Assembly (NCBI GenBank): GCA_947178315.1
Contig: CAMWXW010000046.1
Span: forward strand, 1-5,511
DNA from: an uncultured Desulfovibrionaceae bacterium
GTDB lineage: Bacteria > Desulfobacterota > Desulfovibrionia > Desulfovibrionales > Desulfovibrionaceae
Length of the DNA stretch: 5,511 nt
Direction: 5' to 3'
Shown here: positions 1-5,495 of the stretch, one piece after another
Numbering within the stretch: the stretch's first letter is position 1
Layout: each line of letters begins with the position of its first letter
Translations under genes and position numbers: made by a program
The notes under the pieces: model-generated
The model's database searches: none
The model's input: only the letters and a program-made list of their open reading frames with translations
What the model was told of the DNA's origin: nothing

Positions 1-45
1 CATACGATATTGCGTCTTGTCTCGTTGGCTGGGAGATGTGTTTAA

Positions 46-864
46 GATACAGATTTAGAACCAATTCCTCTTCCTTCCCCTCTTTATACGACACTATCCT
101 CTTTACCAGAAGAATTCACTCCAGAAAGCTGTATTGTTCTTGATGTAAGCGACCCTCGTCGTATTGGAGAAGAGCTTTATGAAGCTCTTCCTTCTCTTTA
201 TAGCATCAATATAGATCATCATAAATCGTGTCCAGAATTTGCAGATATCAACTATATTGATTCTTCATCTGCTGCAACTGGGTGTATTGTTGCACGTCTA
301 GCAGAGTATTATAATATCCCCTTTACTACGCCTCTTTCAGAATGTCTTTATCTTTCAATAACAGAAGATACAGGGAATTTCAGAAATAATAATACAGATG
401 AAGAGTCCTTACGATTTGCAAGTACTATTGTTGGTAATGGATTATCTGTTTCAGATTTTATTCATAGATATCAAAATCAATGGTCATTATCTAAAATGAA
501 ATTATGGGGCTATCTACTCTCATCATTCAAACAATACTATGATGGTAAAGTTCTTATATCTAAAGTTCCCCTCGCTCTTCTTGATGAATATAATTGTATT
601 CCTGAAGATATAGATGGAGTAAATTCCTTTTTAATGCGTATTTCTCAAACAGCTATCACTATCAGTTTACGAGAAGTCAATGATACACGTTATCATGGAG
701 TCAAAGCAAGTTTACGCTCATATGGTCTCGATCTTATTCCTCTTGTTCATCACTTTGGTGGAGGAGGTCATAAAAGTGCAGCTGGAGTTTTCTTTCCAAA
801 TGCAACTCTTGAAGAGGTAGAGTCCAAACTCTGTAATGCAATAATAGAGCTTCATCTTATTTAA
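46..864 (+). CDS. nrnA: DHH/DHHA1 phosphoesterase, NrnA-like (nanoRNase/pAp phosphatase), 5' part missing or interrupted
   Basis: Open frame of 272 codons ending in TAA, with the hallmarks of the NrnA branch of the DHH superfamily. Visible motifs in order are an LDVSD metal-site segment at 139-153, the NIDHH signature (DHH at 214-222), an AATG segment typical of this branch, EDTGNFR at 364-384, and the DHHA1 substrate-binding glycine loop GGGGHKSAAG at 757-786. Family members degrade 2-5 nt RNA oligomers and/or dephosphorylate pAp in the cytoplasm using Mn2+. The N-terminal DxD-type metal motif (PDGDA-like), expected some 30-60 residues further upstream, is absent. Frame 1 is closed by TAA at 43-45, and no ATG, GTG or TTG occurs in frame before ATG 496, which lies past the DHH motif. 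The gene is therefore frameshifted, a pseudogene, or spoiled by an error near the window edge. If only 496-864 is translated, the product is just the DHHA1 part (122 aa). Family confidence is high; integrity is doubtful. The gene symbol is by family only. Confidence 0.8.
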   Translation, partial: DTDLEPIPLPSPLYTTLSSLPEEFTPESCIVLDVSDPRRIGEELYEALPSLYSINIDHHKSCPEFADINYIDSSSAATGCIVARLAEYYNIPFTTPLSECLYLSITEDTGNFRNNNTDEESLRFASTIVGNGLSVSDFIHRYQNQWSLSKMKLWGYLLSSFKQYYDGKVLISKVPLALLDEYNCIPEDIDGVNSFLMRISQTAITISLREVNDTRYHGVKASLRSYGLDLIPLVHHFGGGGHKSAAGVFFPNATLEEVESKLCNAIIELHLI

Positions 865-891
865 TTCAACTTAATTCACATCTATGCCGTA

Positions 892-1659
892 TTATTCCTT
901 ATCCTTAGGTCCAATATACATTAATGTAAGAGGCTGAATAAGAAGATTCGGCTTTTGCTTTTTTATGACAACATAGGGTTCATTCTCTACCATGTTTTGT
1001 ACAAGTGTACGTTGTATTACGTTAAGAGGATAGGTACGTTGATTTTTATATGTCGTCTTTACTTTTTCTATAAGCTTACTAATCATACTCATCAATAGAG
1101 TTTCTTCTGAGACAACATATTCACCAATGGATATATGGAGAGAGAAAAAGCAACGGACATGTTGTGTAACAATCTTATAAATTATATATTGTATTGCTTT
1201 CAATACTTCTAATTCTTTTCCAACGAGTGTTTTTGTATCTTTACTTTCTTCAATTGTAACATACACACACCCCTCTTCGACATACACTTGTACAGATGTA
1301 CCTGTTGAGACTGTAGCAACAATTGTAACGACAACTTCTTGTATAATAGCAAGAGCCGTCTCACGATCGGCAAGAGCAAGATCTACAAATGGTATAAGCT
1401 CCTCTTCTGTACCTTGTCTTGGTCTTCTATTAGAAAGAGAGGCTTTTCTCTCTTGATGAGAGAGATGTTCTTGAGCTATCTCTGATGGTAGTATAACTTC
1501 AATCTCAATATCCCGTTGAGGCACGATACCAAAGACACCACTCTTGGCATCTTTACGAATGCTATAGCGAATCTGATTCTTTGGTATTCCATATATATCC
1601 GAAGCTTTTGTTAATGCAGCATCAAGATTCTCTTCAGTAACAAGAGTTTTATATTCCAT
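892..1659 (-). CDS. jag: Jag/KhpB-like RNA-binding protein (Jag_N–KH–R3H) with eroded motifs
   Basis: Last gene of the rpmH operon, directly downstream of yidC, which is the classical place of jag (SpoIIIJ-associated protein). From ATG 1659 the protein has 255 residues. Residues 2-53 form a Jag_N domain ending in the typical SGVFGIVPQ turn, followed by a charged linker at about 60-90. A KH domain follows (about 91-176), with LVGKELEVLKAIQY where homologues have LIGKRGETLDALQY. The C-terminal region (about 182-251) occupies the place of R3H. The second glycine of the KH GxxG loop is Leu (residue 150). The R3H RxxxH signature keeps Arg217 but has Gln221 instead of His, so nucleic-acid binding may be weakened. 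Jag/KhpB proteins bind RNA in the cytosol and affect envelope growth in some bacteria. A GTG at 1671 (259 aa) is also possible, but ATG 1659 has a G-rich Shine-Dalgarno sequence in front of it. Confidence 0.85.
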   Translation of the reverse strand: MEYKTLVTEENLDAALTKASDIYGIPKNQIRYSIRKDAKSGVFGIVPQRDIEIEVILPSEIAQEHLSHQERKASLSNRRPRQGTEEELIPFVDLALADRETALAIIQEVVVTIVATVSTGTSVQVYVEEGCVYVTIEESKDTKTLVGKELEVLKAIQYIIYKIVTQHVRCFFSLHISIGEYVVSEETLLMSMISKLIEKVKTTYKNQRTYPLNVIQRTLVQNMVENEPYVVIKKQKPNLLIQPLTLMYIGPKDKE

Positions 1660-1660
1660 A

Positions 1661-1669
1661 GCCTCCCCC
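1661..1669 (-). promoter_or_regulatory. Shine-Dalgarno of jag, decides the start codon
   Basis: On the minus strand the sequence reads GGGGGAGGC immediately before T-ATG. The GGAGG core sits only 2 bases from ATG 1659, but the GGGGG part can pair with CCUCC of 16S (one G·U) at a spacing of 5. The competing GTG 1671 lies at the 5' edge of this sequence and has only a weak purine stretch ahead of it, inside the end of yidC. Confidence 0.55.
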
Positions 1670-1674
1670 ACAAA

Positions 1675-3258
1675 TTAGGATTTTCTTCGTACAAGAATCC
1701 ACTGCTGTATTATAGAGATAACATTGCTTGATAGCCAGTATAGTACTAAACCAGAAGGAAAATTCAAGAAAAATACTGTAAAGACAAGAGGCATGATAAG
1801 CATAATTTTACGCTGTATTGGATCACCCGTTTGAGGCGTAAGAAGTTGCTGTAAAAACATACTTATCCCCATAGCTATTGGTGTAATATAGAGAGGGTCT
1901 TTTGTAGAGAGATCAGCGAGCCAGATGATATTAGTAAAAGGGAGATATTCTATAAACATAGCATGTCGTAGAGAGAGTGAGTTTAAGAGTGCCTCATATA
2001 AAGCAAAGAACACTGGAATCTGAATAAGAAGAGGTAAGCACCCTCCCATAGGATTGACTTTATATGTTTTATATAAATTCATAATTGCTTTATTCATCTC
2101 TTCTTTGTTATCTTTATATTTATCACGCAATTCTTGAACAAGAGGTTGTAATTGTTTCATTTTATTCATTGAGGCATAGCTTTTTTGAGAGAGAGGCCAA
2201 AAGATGAGTTTAATAAGACATGTCAATATAATAATTGCGATACCATAGTTATGCACAAAAGAATAAATGAATTCTAAAAATAAAATTAACGGACGGGAGA
2301 GAAAAGCAAAAAAGCCATAAGTAATAGAAGAATCAAGTTCATTTGGTGCTTTTTCAAGCATTTGAGGAGATTTAGGCCCTATATAGTAATATGTAGAGGC
2401 AACTGCTGGTGTAGATGAAGAAGAAAGTGCAGAGGGAGTATATAAAGCCACTCGAAAAACATCTCCCTCATATTTAGTACGCATTGTAAGAGAAGATGTT
2501 TGCATAGGAGCAATAGCAGCTAAGAAATAGTTATCCATGATACCAATCCATTGTATATTCCCTGTTGCTTCTTGTCCCTTTTTTAGATCTTTAATATCAT
2601 TTTCTGTTTTTATAGAGTGATTTATATCCCATGCAACTTTAGTTACATTATATTTTGCATCTGTTGAGAGTTCTCCTACACTCAATGAATATCCTATTTG
2701 CATTTGCTGTGTTTCTTGAGTATGTACAACTGTTCTCTCTTGTATAATATAGGAGTCTGCTGAAAAAAGAAATTCTCGTGTCATCTGTACACCATTGATA
2801 TCAGCAGATAACGTAAGTGTTTTCTCCTCACCCTCTTGTAGATTAAGGCTTGAGTGAGATGCTTTCCATGTCCCGCCTCCCCATGTTTGAGTTGTATTCA
2901 AGAGGACTCCTAATGGAGCAAATGAGAGTGCCTGTGGAGCAATAAATTGAAATGGTTCTTCTTTAGTAGCAGAAGTAGAGTATTTCTCAAGACTCAAGGA
3001 AGTCAAGATACCACCATTCACAGCAAGTGTTGCCTTATATAATGGAGTCTCGATAACAACACTCTCTCCTTGTGCAAAAAAACGCACTGGATCTGTAGTC
3101 GATGCAAGAGAAGAGTCTAAACGTTCTGATTGCGTCGTTTCCTGAGCAATGTTATGAGGAACTTGTTCAACCCACCCCATTTTAAGAGCAACGTAGTTCC
3201 AAGCCAATACAACAGCCACAGAAAGAGCAATAGCTATGATTACACGTTTTGTATCCAT
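1675..3258 (-). CDS. yidC: Membrane protein insertase YidC (Gram-negative type)
   Basis: A 527-residue inner-membrane insertase that folds and inserts membrane proteins alone or with SecYEG. The N-terminus MDTKRVIIAIALSVAVVLAW is the first membrane segment (about 6-24). A periplasmic beta-sandwich domain follows (about 60-295), with a Ser/Thr-rich stretch at 277-289. The conserved core begins near 316. It comprises a helix and the groove segment at 338-356, a charged cytoplasmic hairpin (about 357-402), the VNPMGGCLPLLIQIPVFFAL segment at 401-420, a segment near 458-474, and FPSGLVLYWLSSNVISIIQQ at 500-519, ending with a basic RRKS tail. Lys350 stands where E. coli has the groove arginine R366; a basic residue is kept. 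Length is normal for the family (about 530-560). Only 2 bases separate its ATG from the yidD stop, and jag follows within 15 bases, so expression is coupled to the operon. Confidence 0.98.
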   Translation of the reverse strand: MDTKRVIIAIALSVAVVLAWNYVALKMGWVEQVPHNIAQETTQSERLDSSLASTTDPVRFFAQGESVVIETPLYKATLAVNGGILTSLSLEKYSTSATKEEPFQFIAPQALSFAPLGVLLNTTQTWGGGTWKASHSSLNLQEGEEKTLTLSADINGVQMTREFLFSADSYIIQERTVVHTQETQQMQIGYSLSVGELSTDAKYNVTKVAWDINHSIKTENDIKDLKKGQEATGNIQWIGIMDNYFLAAIAPMQTSSLTMRTKYEGDVFRVALYTPSALSSSSTPAVASTYYYIGPKSPQMLEKAPNELDSSITYGFFAFLSRPLILFLEFIYSFVHNYGIAIIILTCLIKLIFWPLSQKSYASMNKMKQLQPLVQELRDKYKDNKEEMNKAIMNLYKTYKVNPMGGCLPLLIQIPVFFALYEALLNSLSLRHAMFIEYLPFTNIIWLADLSTKDPLYITPIAMGISMFLQQLLTPQTGDPIQRKIMLIMPLVFTVFFLNFPSGLVLYWLSSNVISIIQQWILVRRKS

Positions 3259-3260
3259 TC

Positions 3261-3497
3261 CTAATTCTCCAGATTATTTTTAGATGTAGGTACAGGATCA
3301 TATCCACCATCACACCATGGATGACATCTCCCGAGACGATATAGTATCAAAGAAACAGCTCTCATGAATGTGTGTTGACGTAGTGCATCAAGTGCATATT
3401 GAGAGCATGATGGATAAAATCGACACCTTTGAGGTAGCAAAGGTGATAGGAATAATTGATAGATACGGATGAGAAGAATTCCTATTGCAGTCATCAT
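3261..3497 (-). CDS. yidD: Membrane protein insertion efficiency factor YidD
   Basis: Small protein of 78 residues from ATG 3497, which lies in an ATGATGA overlap with the rnpA stop codon. An upstream ATG at 3512 would give 83 residues with five extra N-terminal amino acids. It shows all YidD hallmarks: an N-terminal amphipathic or membrane-associated stretch ILLIRIYQLFLSPLLP, the CRFYPSCSQYALDALR block, and the CHPWCDGGYDPVP block near the C-terminus, with its conserved cysteines. YidD sits at the cytoplasmic face of the inner membrane near YidC and promotes membrane protein insertion; its exact mechanism is not settled. It lies between rnpA and yidC, the standard order in many bacteria. The start at 3497 is favoured because the 4-base overlap suggests translational coupling and because homologues usually begin a few residues before the LIRxYQ motif. 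Neither start has a strong Shine-Dalgarno sequence. Confidence 0.93.
   Translation of the reverse strand: MMTAIGILLIRIYQLFLSPLLPQRCRFYPSCSQYALDALRQHTFMRAVSLILYRLGRCHPWCDGGYDPVPTSKNNLEN
3265..3271 (-). promoter_or_regulatory. Shine-Dalgarno of yidC inside the end of yidD
   Basis: TGGAGAA on the minus strand, with GGAG ending 8 bases before ATG 3258. It overlaps the last sense codons (Leu-Glu-Asn) of yidD, so yidC has its own ribosome site within the upstream gene. Confidence 0.7.
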
Positions 3498-3841
3498 ATA
3501 TCCATATAACATTTTGTTTGCATAAGAGGTAAAATTTCTTTTTCGACACTATCTAGACTAAGCGTATATGTATGTAAGGGGAGTTTGGAGAGAAGAATAA
3601 AATCATATCCAGCATACCACGATGTAGCATACTTGTAAAAGAAAGCTCGCACAATCCGCTTAAATCTATTACGCAGTACAGCATTCCCAATTTTTCTTGT
3701 TACTGTAACACCGATACGCCATAACGGGAATGATGTTTTATATACAAAGAGTACATAATGTTTTGTTATATACTTTTCACCTTTTGTATAACAGCGTACA
3801 AACTCATCTCGCTTACATATTTTATAGTATTTTGAAAGCAT
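3494..3841 (-). CDS. rnpA: Ribonuclease P protein component
   Basis: Protein subunit of RNase P, which binds the catalytic RNA and the 5' leader of pre-tRNAs during tRNA maturation. From ATG 3841 the product has 115 residues, the normal size. It starts MLSKYYKICKRDEF and carries WRIGVTVTRKIGNAVLRNRF followed by KRIVRAFF. Here residues 50-65 hold the conserved basic RNR helix (Arg57, Asn58, Arg59, Lys61, Arg62, Arg65) that contacts the RNA. The start lies 7 bases after the rpmH stop and has no clear Shine-Dalgarno sequence, which suggests coupling to rpmH translation. The same frame stays open upstream through all of rpmH, with an ATG at 3937 that would give 147 residues. That extension is unlike RnpA N-termini and is mostly a frame shadow of the Arg/Lys codons of rpmH. 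The stop codon overlaps the start of yidD. Confidence 0.96.
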   Translation of the reverse strand: MLSKYYKICKRDEFVRCYTKGEKYITKHYVLFVYKTSFPLWRIGVTVTRKIGNAVLRNRFKRIVRAFFYKYATSWYAGYDFILLSKLPLHTYTLSLDSVEKEILPLMQTKCYMDI

Positions 3842-3848
3842 CTCAGCA

Positions 3849-3983
3849 TTATACGCAAAGGGATTTACGTCCTTTTGCTCTTCTTCTTCTAAGAACGTCT
3901 TGTCCTGCAGAAGTAGCCATTCTAGCTCTAAAACCATGAGTTCGTTTTCTTCTAATCTTGCTTGGTTGGTATGTTCGTTTCAT
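3849..3983 (-). CDS. rpmH: 50S ribosomal protein L34
   Basis: A 44-residue basic protein translated by hand from ATG 3983 to TAA 3849. It begins MKRTYQPSKIRRKRTHGFRA, continues RMATSAGQDV and the RRRRAKGRK block, and ends SLCV. This is the full-length L34 pattern; L34 is a component of the large ribosomal subunit. It is the first gene of the rpmH–rnpA–yidD–yidC–jag operon. A good Shine-Dalgarno region (AAAGGTGAGGA, with GAGG 8 bases from the ATG) precedes it. The only slight oddity is the C-terminal SLCV with a cysteine, where RLTV or RLSV is more usual. Confidence 0.97.
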   Translation of the reverse strand: MKRTYQPSKIRRKRTHGFRARMATSAGQDVLRRRRAKGRKSLCV

Positions 3984-3991
3984 AGGACTAT

Positions 3992-4002
3992 CCTCACCTT
4001 TA
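3992..4002 (-). promoter_or_regulatory. Shine-Dalgarno of rpmH
   Basis: The minus strand reads AAAGGTGAGGA, with GAGG ending 8 bases before ATG 3983. It matches the anti-Shine-Dalgarno sequence CCTCC visible in the 16S 3' end at 5499-5503. Confidence 0.7.
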
Positions 4003-4051
4003 TATCATTCGTACTCTTATAGTATCCTTCTATAAGACTAGATTTGTATTC

Positions 4052-4083
4052 ATTATATATACAATATCCACAAAAAAAGTCAA
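4052..4083 (-). promoter_or_regulatory. Probable sigma-70-type promoter of the rpmH operon
   Basis: On the minus strand the -35 element TTGACT is at 4083-4078. It is followed by an A/T-rich element TATATATAAT (4061-4052) holding -10 candidates at spacings of 16, 18 (TATATA) or 20 (TATAAT). Transcription would start near 4045-4050, giving a leader of about 65 bases before rpmH. The spacer holds a sequence one base away from a DnaA box (4064-4072). Only the sequence match supports this call, and AT-rich DNA gives many chance -10 matches; the good -35 and the position raise confidence. Confidence 0.6.
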
Positions 4084-4251
4084 GCGTATTTATAGAACAG
4101 TATATTGCTCTGTATATACAATCTTCCATAAAAGACATTCTTTAGAGTGCAGTAAAAATTATTTTCAAGAATATTTATAGAAATCCTAATCAAAGTATTC
4201 TTCTATGTAGTTTACACCTTGTGACACGCTTACTAGAAAATATATATCGTC

Positions 4252-4740
4252 TTAGACAATATCGATATTTTGTATAAGAAGAGGAGTAAAGAAACTAGGT
4301 TCTAATAGAACACTTTGTTTTAATAATGCAATATCAATAAAACGACGTATTTCTACATCAATAGAGATATGTGTTTTGTATGGAATGTATAACTCATAGA
4401 CATAGAGAAAATATGGCTGTAGAAGAGTAGGAGAGAGATATCGTTTTTGAACACAATGAACACCTTGTATATCAAATTGTTCAAACATAGCACGTTCTAG
4501 TAATGTAACGTGTGTACTTCCATAGAGCAAGGGAAGCTCAATAGTTACGTCCCATAGCCCTTCTTGATTTTTCTTAATAAGAACAGAATCCTTATAGATA
4601 AATAGCCCAACAATCATAATGTAAGGAATACCTTGAGCTACTGCTTGTTCATAAGGCAATACAATAAAAGTCTTCTGATTTGTATCTACCCCTTGTACAA
4701 GGATATCGTTCTGTACATCTTGCAAGAAATCTCTATCCAA
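4252..4740 (-). CDS. NUDIX-fold protein with degenerate Nudix box, probably not an active hydrolase
   Basis: A 162-residue protein starting at TTG 4740 behind a clear AAAGGAG. The N-terminal half follows the plan of the NUDIX subfamily with a VDExxRPLxVxP-like start: VDTNQKTFIVLPYEQAVAQG (residues 18-37), a hydrophobic strand with KDSVLIKKNQ (50-59), then GLWDVTIELP (61-70), which matches the PGxWDxSxxGH strand. The Nudix box GX5EX7REUXEEXGU should cover residues 69-91. Aligned on Arg83, its first Gly is Leu69 and the three Glu at box positions 6, 15 and 19 are Ser75, Ala84 and Gln88. Only Glu87 remains, and the late Gly is Asp90. Metal-dependent hydrolysis of nucleoside diphosphate derivatives is therefore unlikely. 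It could be a non-catalytic binding protein or a decaying gene. It is divergent from rimI. The family assignment is by eye. Confidence 0.6.
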   Translation of the reverse strand: MDRDFLQDVQNDILVQGVDTNQKTFIVLPYEQAVAQGIPYIMIVGLFIYKDSVLIKKNQEGLWDVTIELPLLYGSTHVTLLERAMFEQFDIQGVHCVQKRYLSPTLLQPYFLYVYELYIPYKTHISIDVEIRRFIDIALLKQSVLLEPSFFTPLLIQNIDIV

Positions 4741-4748
4741 TGTATAAT
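4720..4748 (+). promoter_or_regulatory. Probable rimI promoter, inside the start of the NUDIX-like gene
   Basis: TTGCAA (4720-4725), exactly 17 bases, then a perfect TATAAT (4743-4748). Transcription would start near 4754-4757, only 2-5 bases before ATG 4759, so the mRNA would be almost leaderless. No Shine-Dalgarno sequence precedes rimI on the plus strand, which agrees with this. Confidence 0.6.
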
Positions 4749-4749
4749 A

Positions 4750-4756
4750 CTCCTTT
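4750..4756 (-). promoter_or_regulatory. Shine-Dalgarno of the NUDIX-like gene (supports the TTG start)
   Basis: AAAGGAG on the minus strand, 9 bases before TTG 4740. No ATG or GTG lies at a suitable distance, so this site fixes the rare TTG as the start. Confidence 0.65.
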
Positions 4757-4758
4757 AT

Positions 4759-5226
4759 ATGAAAGAAGAATATACTATAGCACCCGTTTCATCGCAAGAT
4801 TTTTCTTCTGTTGTTGCATTAGATAGAGCAGGGAATCCACAATCTGCATGGATAGAAGAAGATTATGAACGTGTTACATCATCTAATCTATGCTCTATGT
4901 GGGGAGCATACAGAGAAACAATACTTGTTGCCTATATAGGAATATTTACTCTTATAGATATATATGAAGTGATCTCAATCATAACACATACAGAGCATCA
5001 ACGTCGTGGTCTTGGTCGAAGACTTCTCCAAACTGTGATTAAAGAAGCATATATAGCTACTACGATAAAAGAAGTACATCTAGAGGTTCGTGTTTCTAAT
5101 AGAGGGGCTCGTTCTTTATATCAAAAAGTGGGATTTATAGAGCAAGGTATACGCAAACAATATTACTCTGATCCACGAGAAGATGCTATTCTATATTCAT
5201 ATCCTATTACTCCTCACATTCTATAA
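4759..5226 (+). CDS. rimI: Ribosomal-protein-alanine N-acetyltransferase RimI (GNAT family)
   Basis: A 155-residue GNAT protein that should transfer an acetyl group from acetyl-CoA to the N-terminal alanine of ribosomal protein S18. The acetyl-CoA pyrophosphate loop QRRGLGRRLL spans residues 81-90. It is followed by LEVRVSNRGARSLYQKVGF (108-126) and by the typical RimI tail with YY, REDAILYS. Glu109 of LEVR and Tyr121 of SLYQKVGF correspond in motif and spacing to E. coli RimI Glu103 and Tyr115, the proposed catalytic base and acid. The length matches the family (about 148-160). ATG 4759 is chosen because the protein aligns from there. The frame is open further upstream to 4633, but that part runs antisense through the NUDIX-like gene and has no family resemblance. 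It is probably transcribed alone from its own promoter; S18 (rpsR) is not in the window. Confidence 0.9.
   Translation: MKEEYTIAPVSSQDFSSVVALDRAGNPQSAWIEEDYERVTSSNLCSMWGAYRETILVAYIGIFTLIDIYEVISIITHTEHQRRGLGRRLLQTVIKEAYIATTIKEVHLEVRVSNRGARSLYQKVGFIEQGIRKQYYSDPREDAILYSYPITPHIL
4769..4797 (-). promoter_or_regulatory. Probable promoter of the NUDIX-like gene, inside rimI
   Basis: On the minus strand TTGCGA (4797-4792), a 17-base spacer and TATATT (4774-4769). The predicted start, near 4762, gives a leader of about 22 bases that includes the Shine-Dalgarno sequence. The whole element lies within the first codons of rimI on the opposite strand. Confidence 0.5.
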
Positions 5227-5358
5227 AATTCACATATCCTTTTATTCATAATCATAGTATTTACCAAAAATAGAGAATGAAGAATGACAAAGCAAAACAG
5301 TTAAAAATAAGAAAATAACACAAGACTATACTTAGTAATATATTGTATGAAAAAATGA
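5227..5358. other. AT-rich intergenic stretch between convergent rimI and tRNA-Ile
   Basis: This stretch of 132 bases is dominated by A and T. I see no ORF with homology features, no tRNA and no rRNA sequence. There is no GC-rich hairpin with a T-run on either strand; the six T directly after the tRNA on its strand (5355-5350) have no stem in front other than the tRNA itself. The expected downstream rRNA-operon genes (tRNA-Ala, 23S, 5S) are not here. Confidence 0.6.
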
Positions 5359-5435
5359 TGGTGGGACTGAGAAGACTTGAACTTCCGACCTTACGCTTAT
5401 CAGGCGTACGCTCTAACCACCTGAGCTACAATCCC
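5359..5435 (-). tRNA. tRNA-Ile (anticodon GAT), CCA encoded
   Basis: A 77-base tRNA on the minus strand. The acceptor stem GGGATTG pairs with CAGTCCC (one G·T), followed by discriminator A and an encoded CCA. The D-arm reads TAGCTCAGGTGGTTAGAGC, the anticodon arm TACGC-CTGATAA-GCGTA with anticodon GAT, and the T-arm GGAAG-TTCAAGT-CTTCT. It matches the tRNA-Ile found in the 16S–23S spacer of many bacteria and lies 60 bases after the 16S 3' end, so it is very likely co-transcribed with 16S. All four stems close, and nothing suggests decay. Confidence 0.97.
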
Positions 5436-5495
5436 AAAGAGAAAAAATTTAATAGAAGTAACGAAATAAAAGAATAGAGAGTGTGTATAATCGTT

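Noticed and set aside
861..891. TTAATTC repeated at 861-867 and 871-877 between the NrnA-like gene and jag; sought a shared terminator
   Set aside because: It is a short direct repeat in AT-rich sequence. There is no inverted repeat with a T-run in the 27-base gap, so no terminator can be supported.
2209..2211. Lys350 of YidC in place of the groove arginine (R366 in E. coli)
   Set aside because: Many YidC proteins outside the enterics have Lys at this place, to my knowledge, and the positive charge is kept, so this is not a defect.
3730..3939. 69-codon open frame on the plus strand
   Set aside because: It lies antisense to rnpA and rpmH, whose proteins are unmistakable, and has no recognisable family features or ribosome site.
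4169..4200. Imperfect inverted repeat GAATATTT ... AAAGTATTC, possible terminator of the NUDIX-like gene
   Set aside because: The stem is about 8 bp, nearly all A/T with a G·U pair and a 16-base loop, and the T-run on the minus strand lies several bases away. It is within what AT-rich DNA gives by chance.
3984..4251. Possible small RNA, riboswitch or origin in the 268-base gap upstream of rpmH
   Set aside because: Apart from the promoter, the ribosome site and one DnaA-like nonamer I see no structured, GC-richer segment, known RNA motif or repeated box cluster.
4633..4758. N-terminal extension of the RimI frame by 42 codons
   Set aside because: It runs antisense through the NUDIX-like gene, has no resemblance to RimI and no ribosome site. 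The family alignment starts at ATG 4759, just after a strong promoter.
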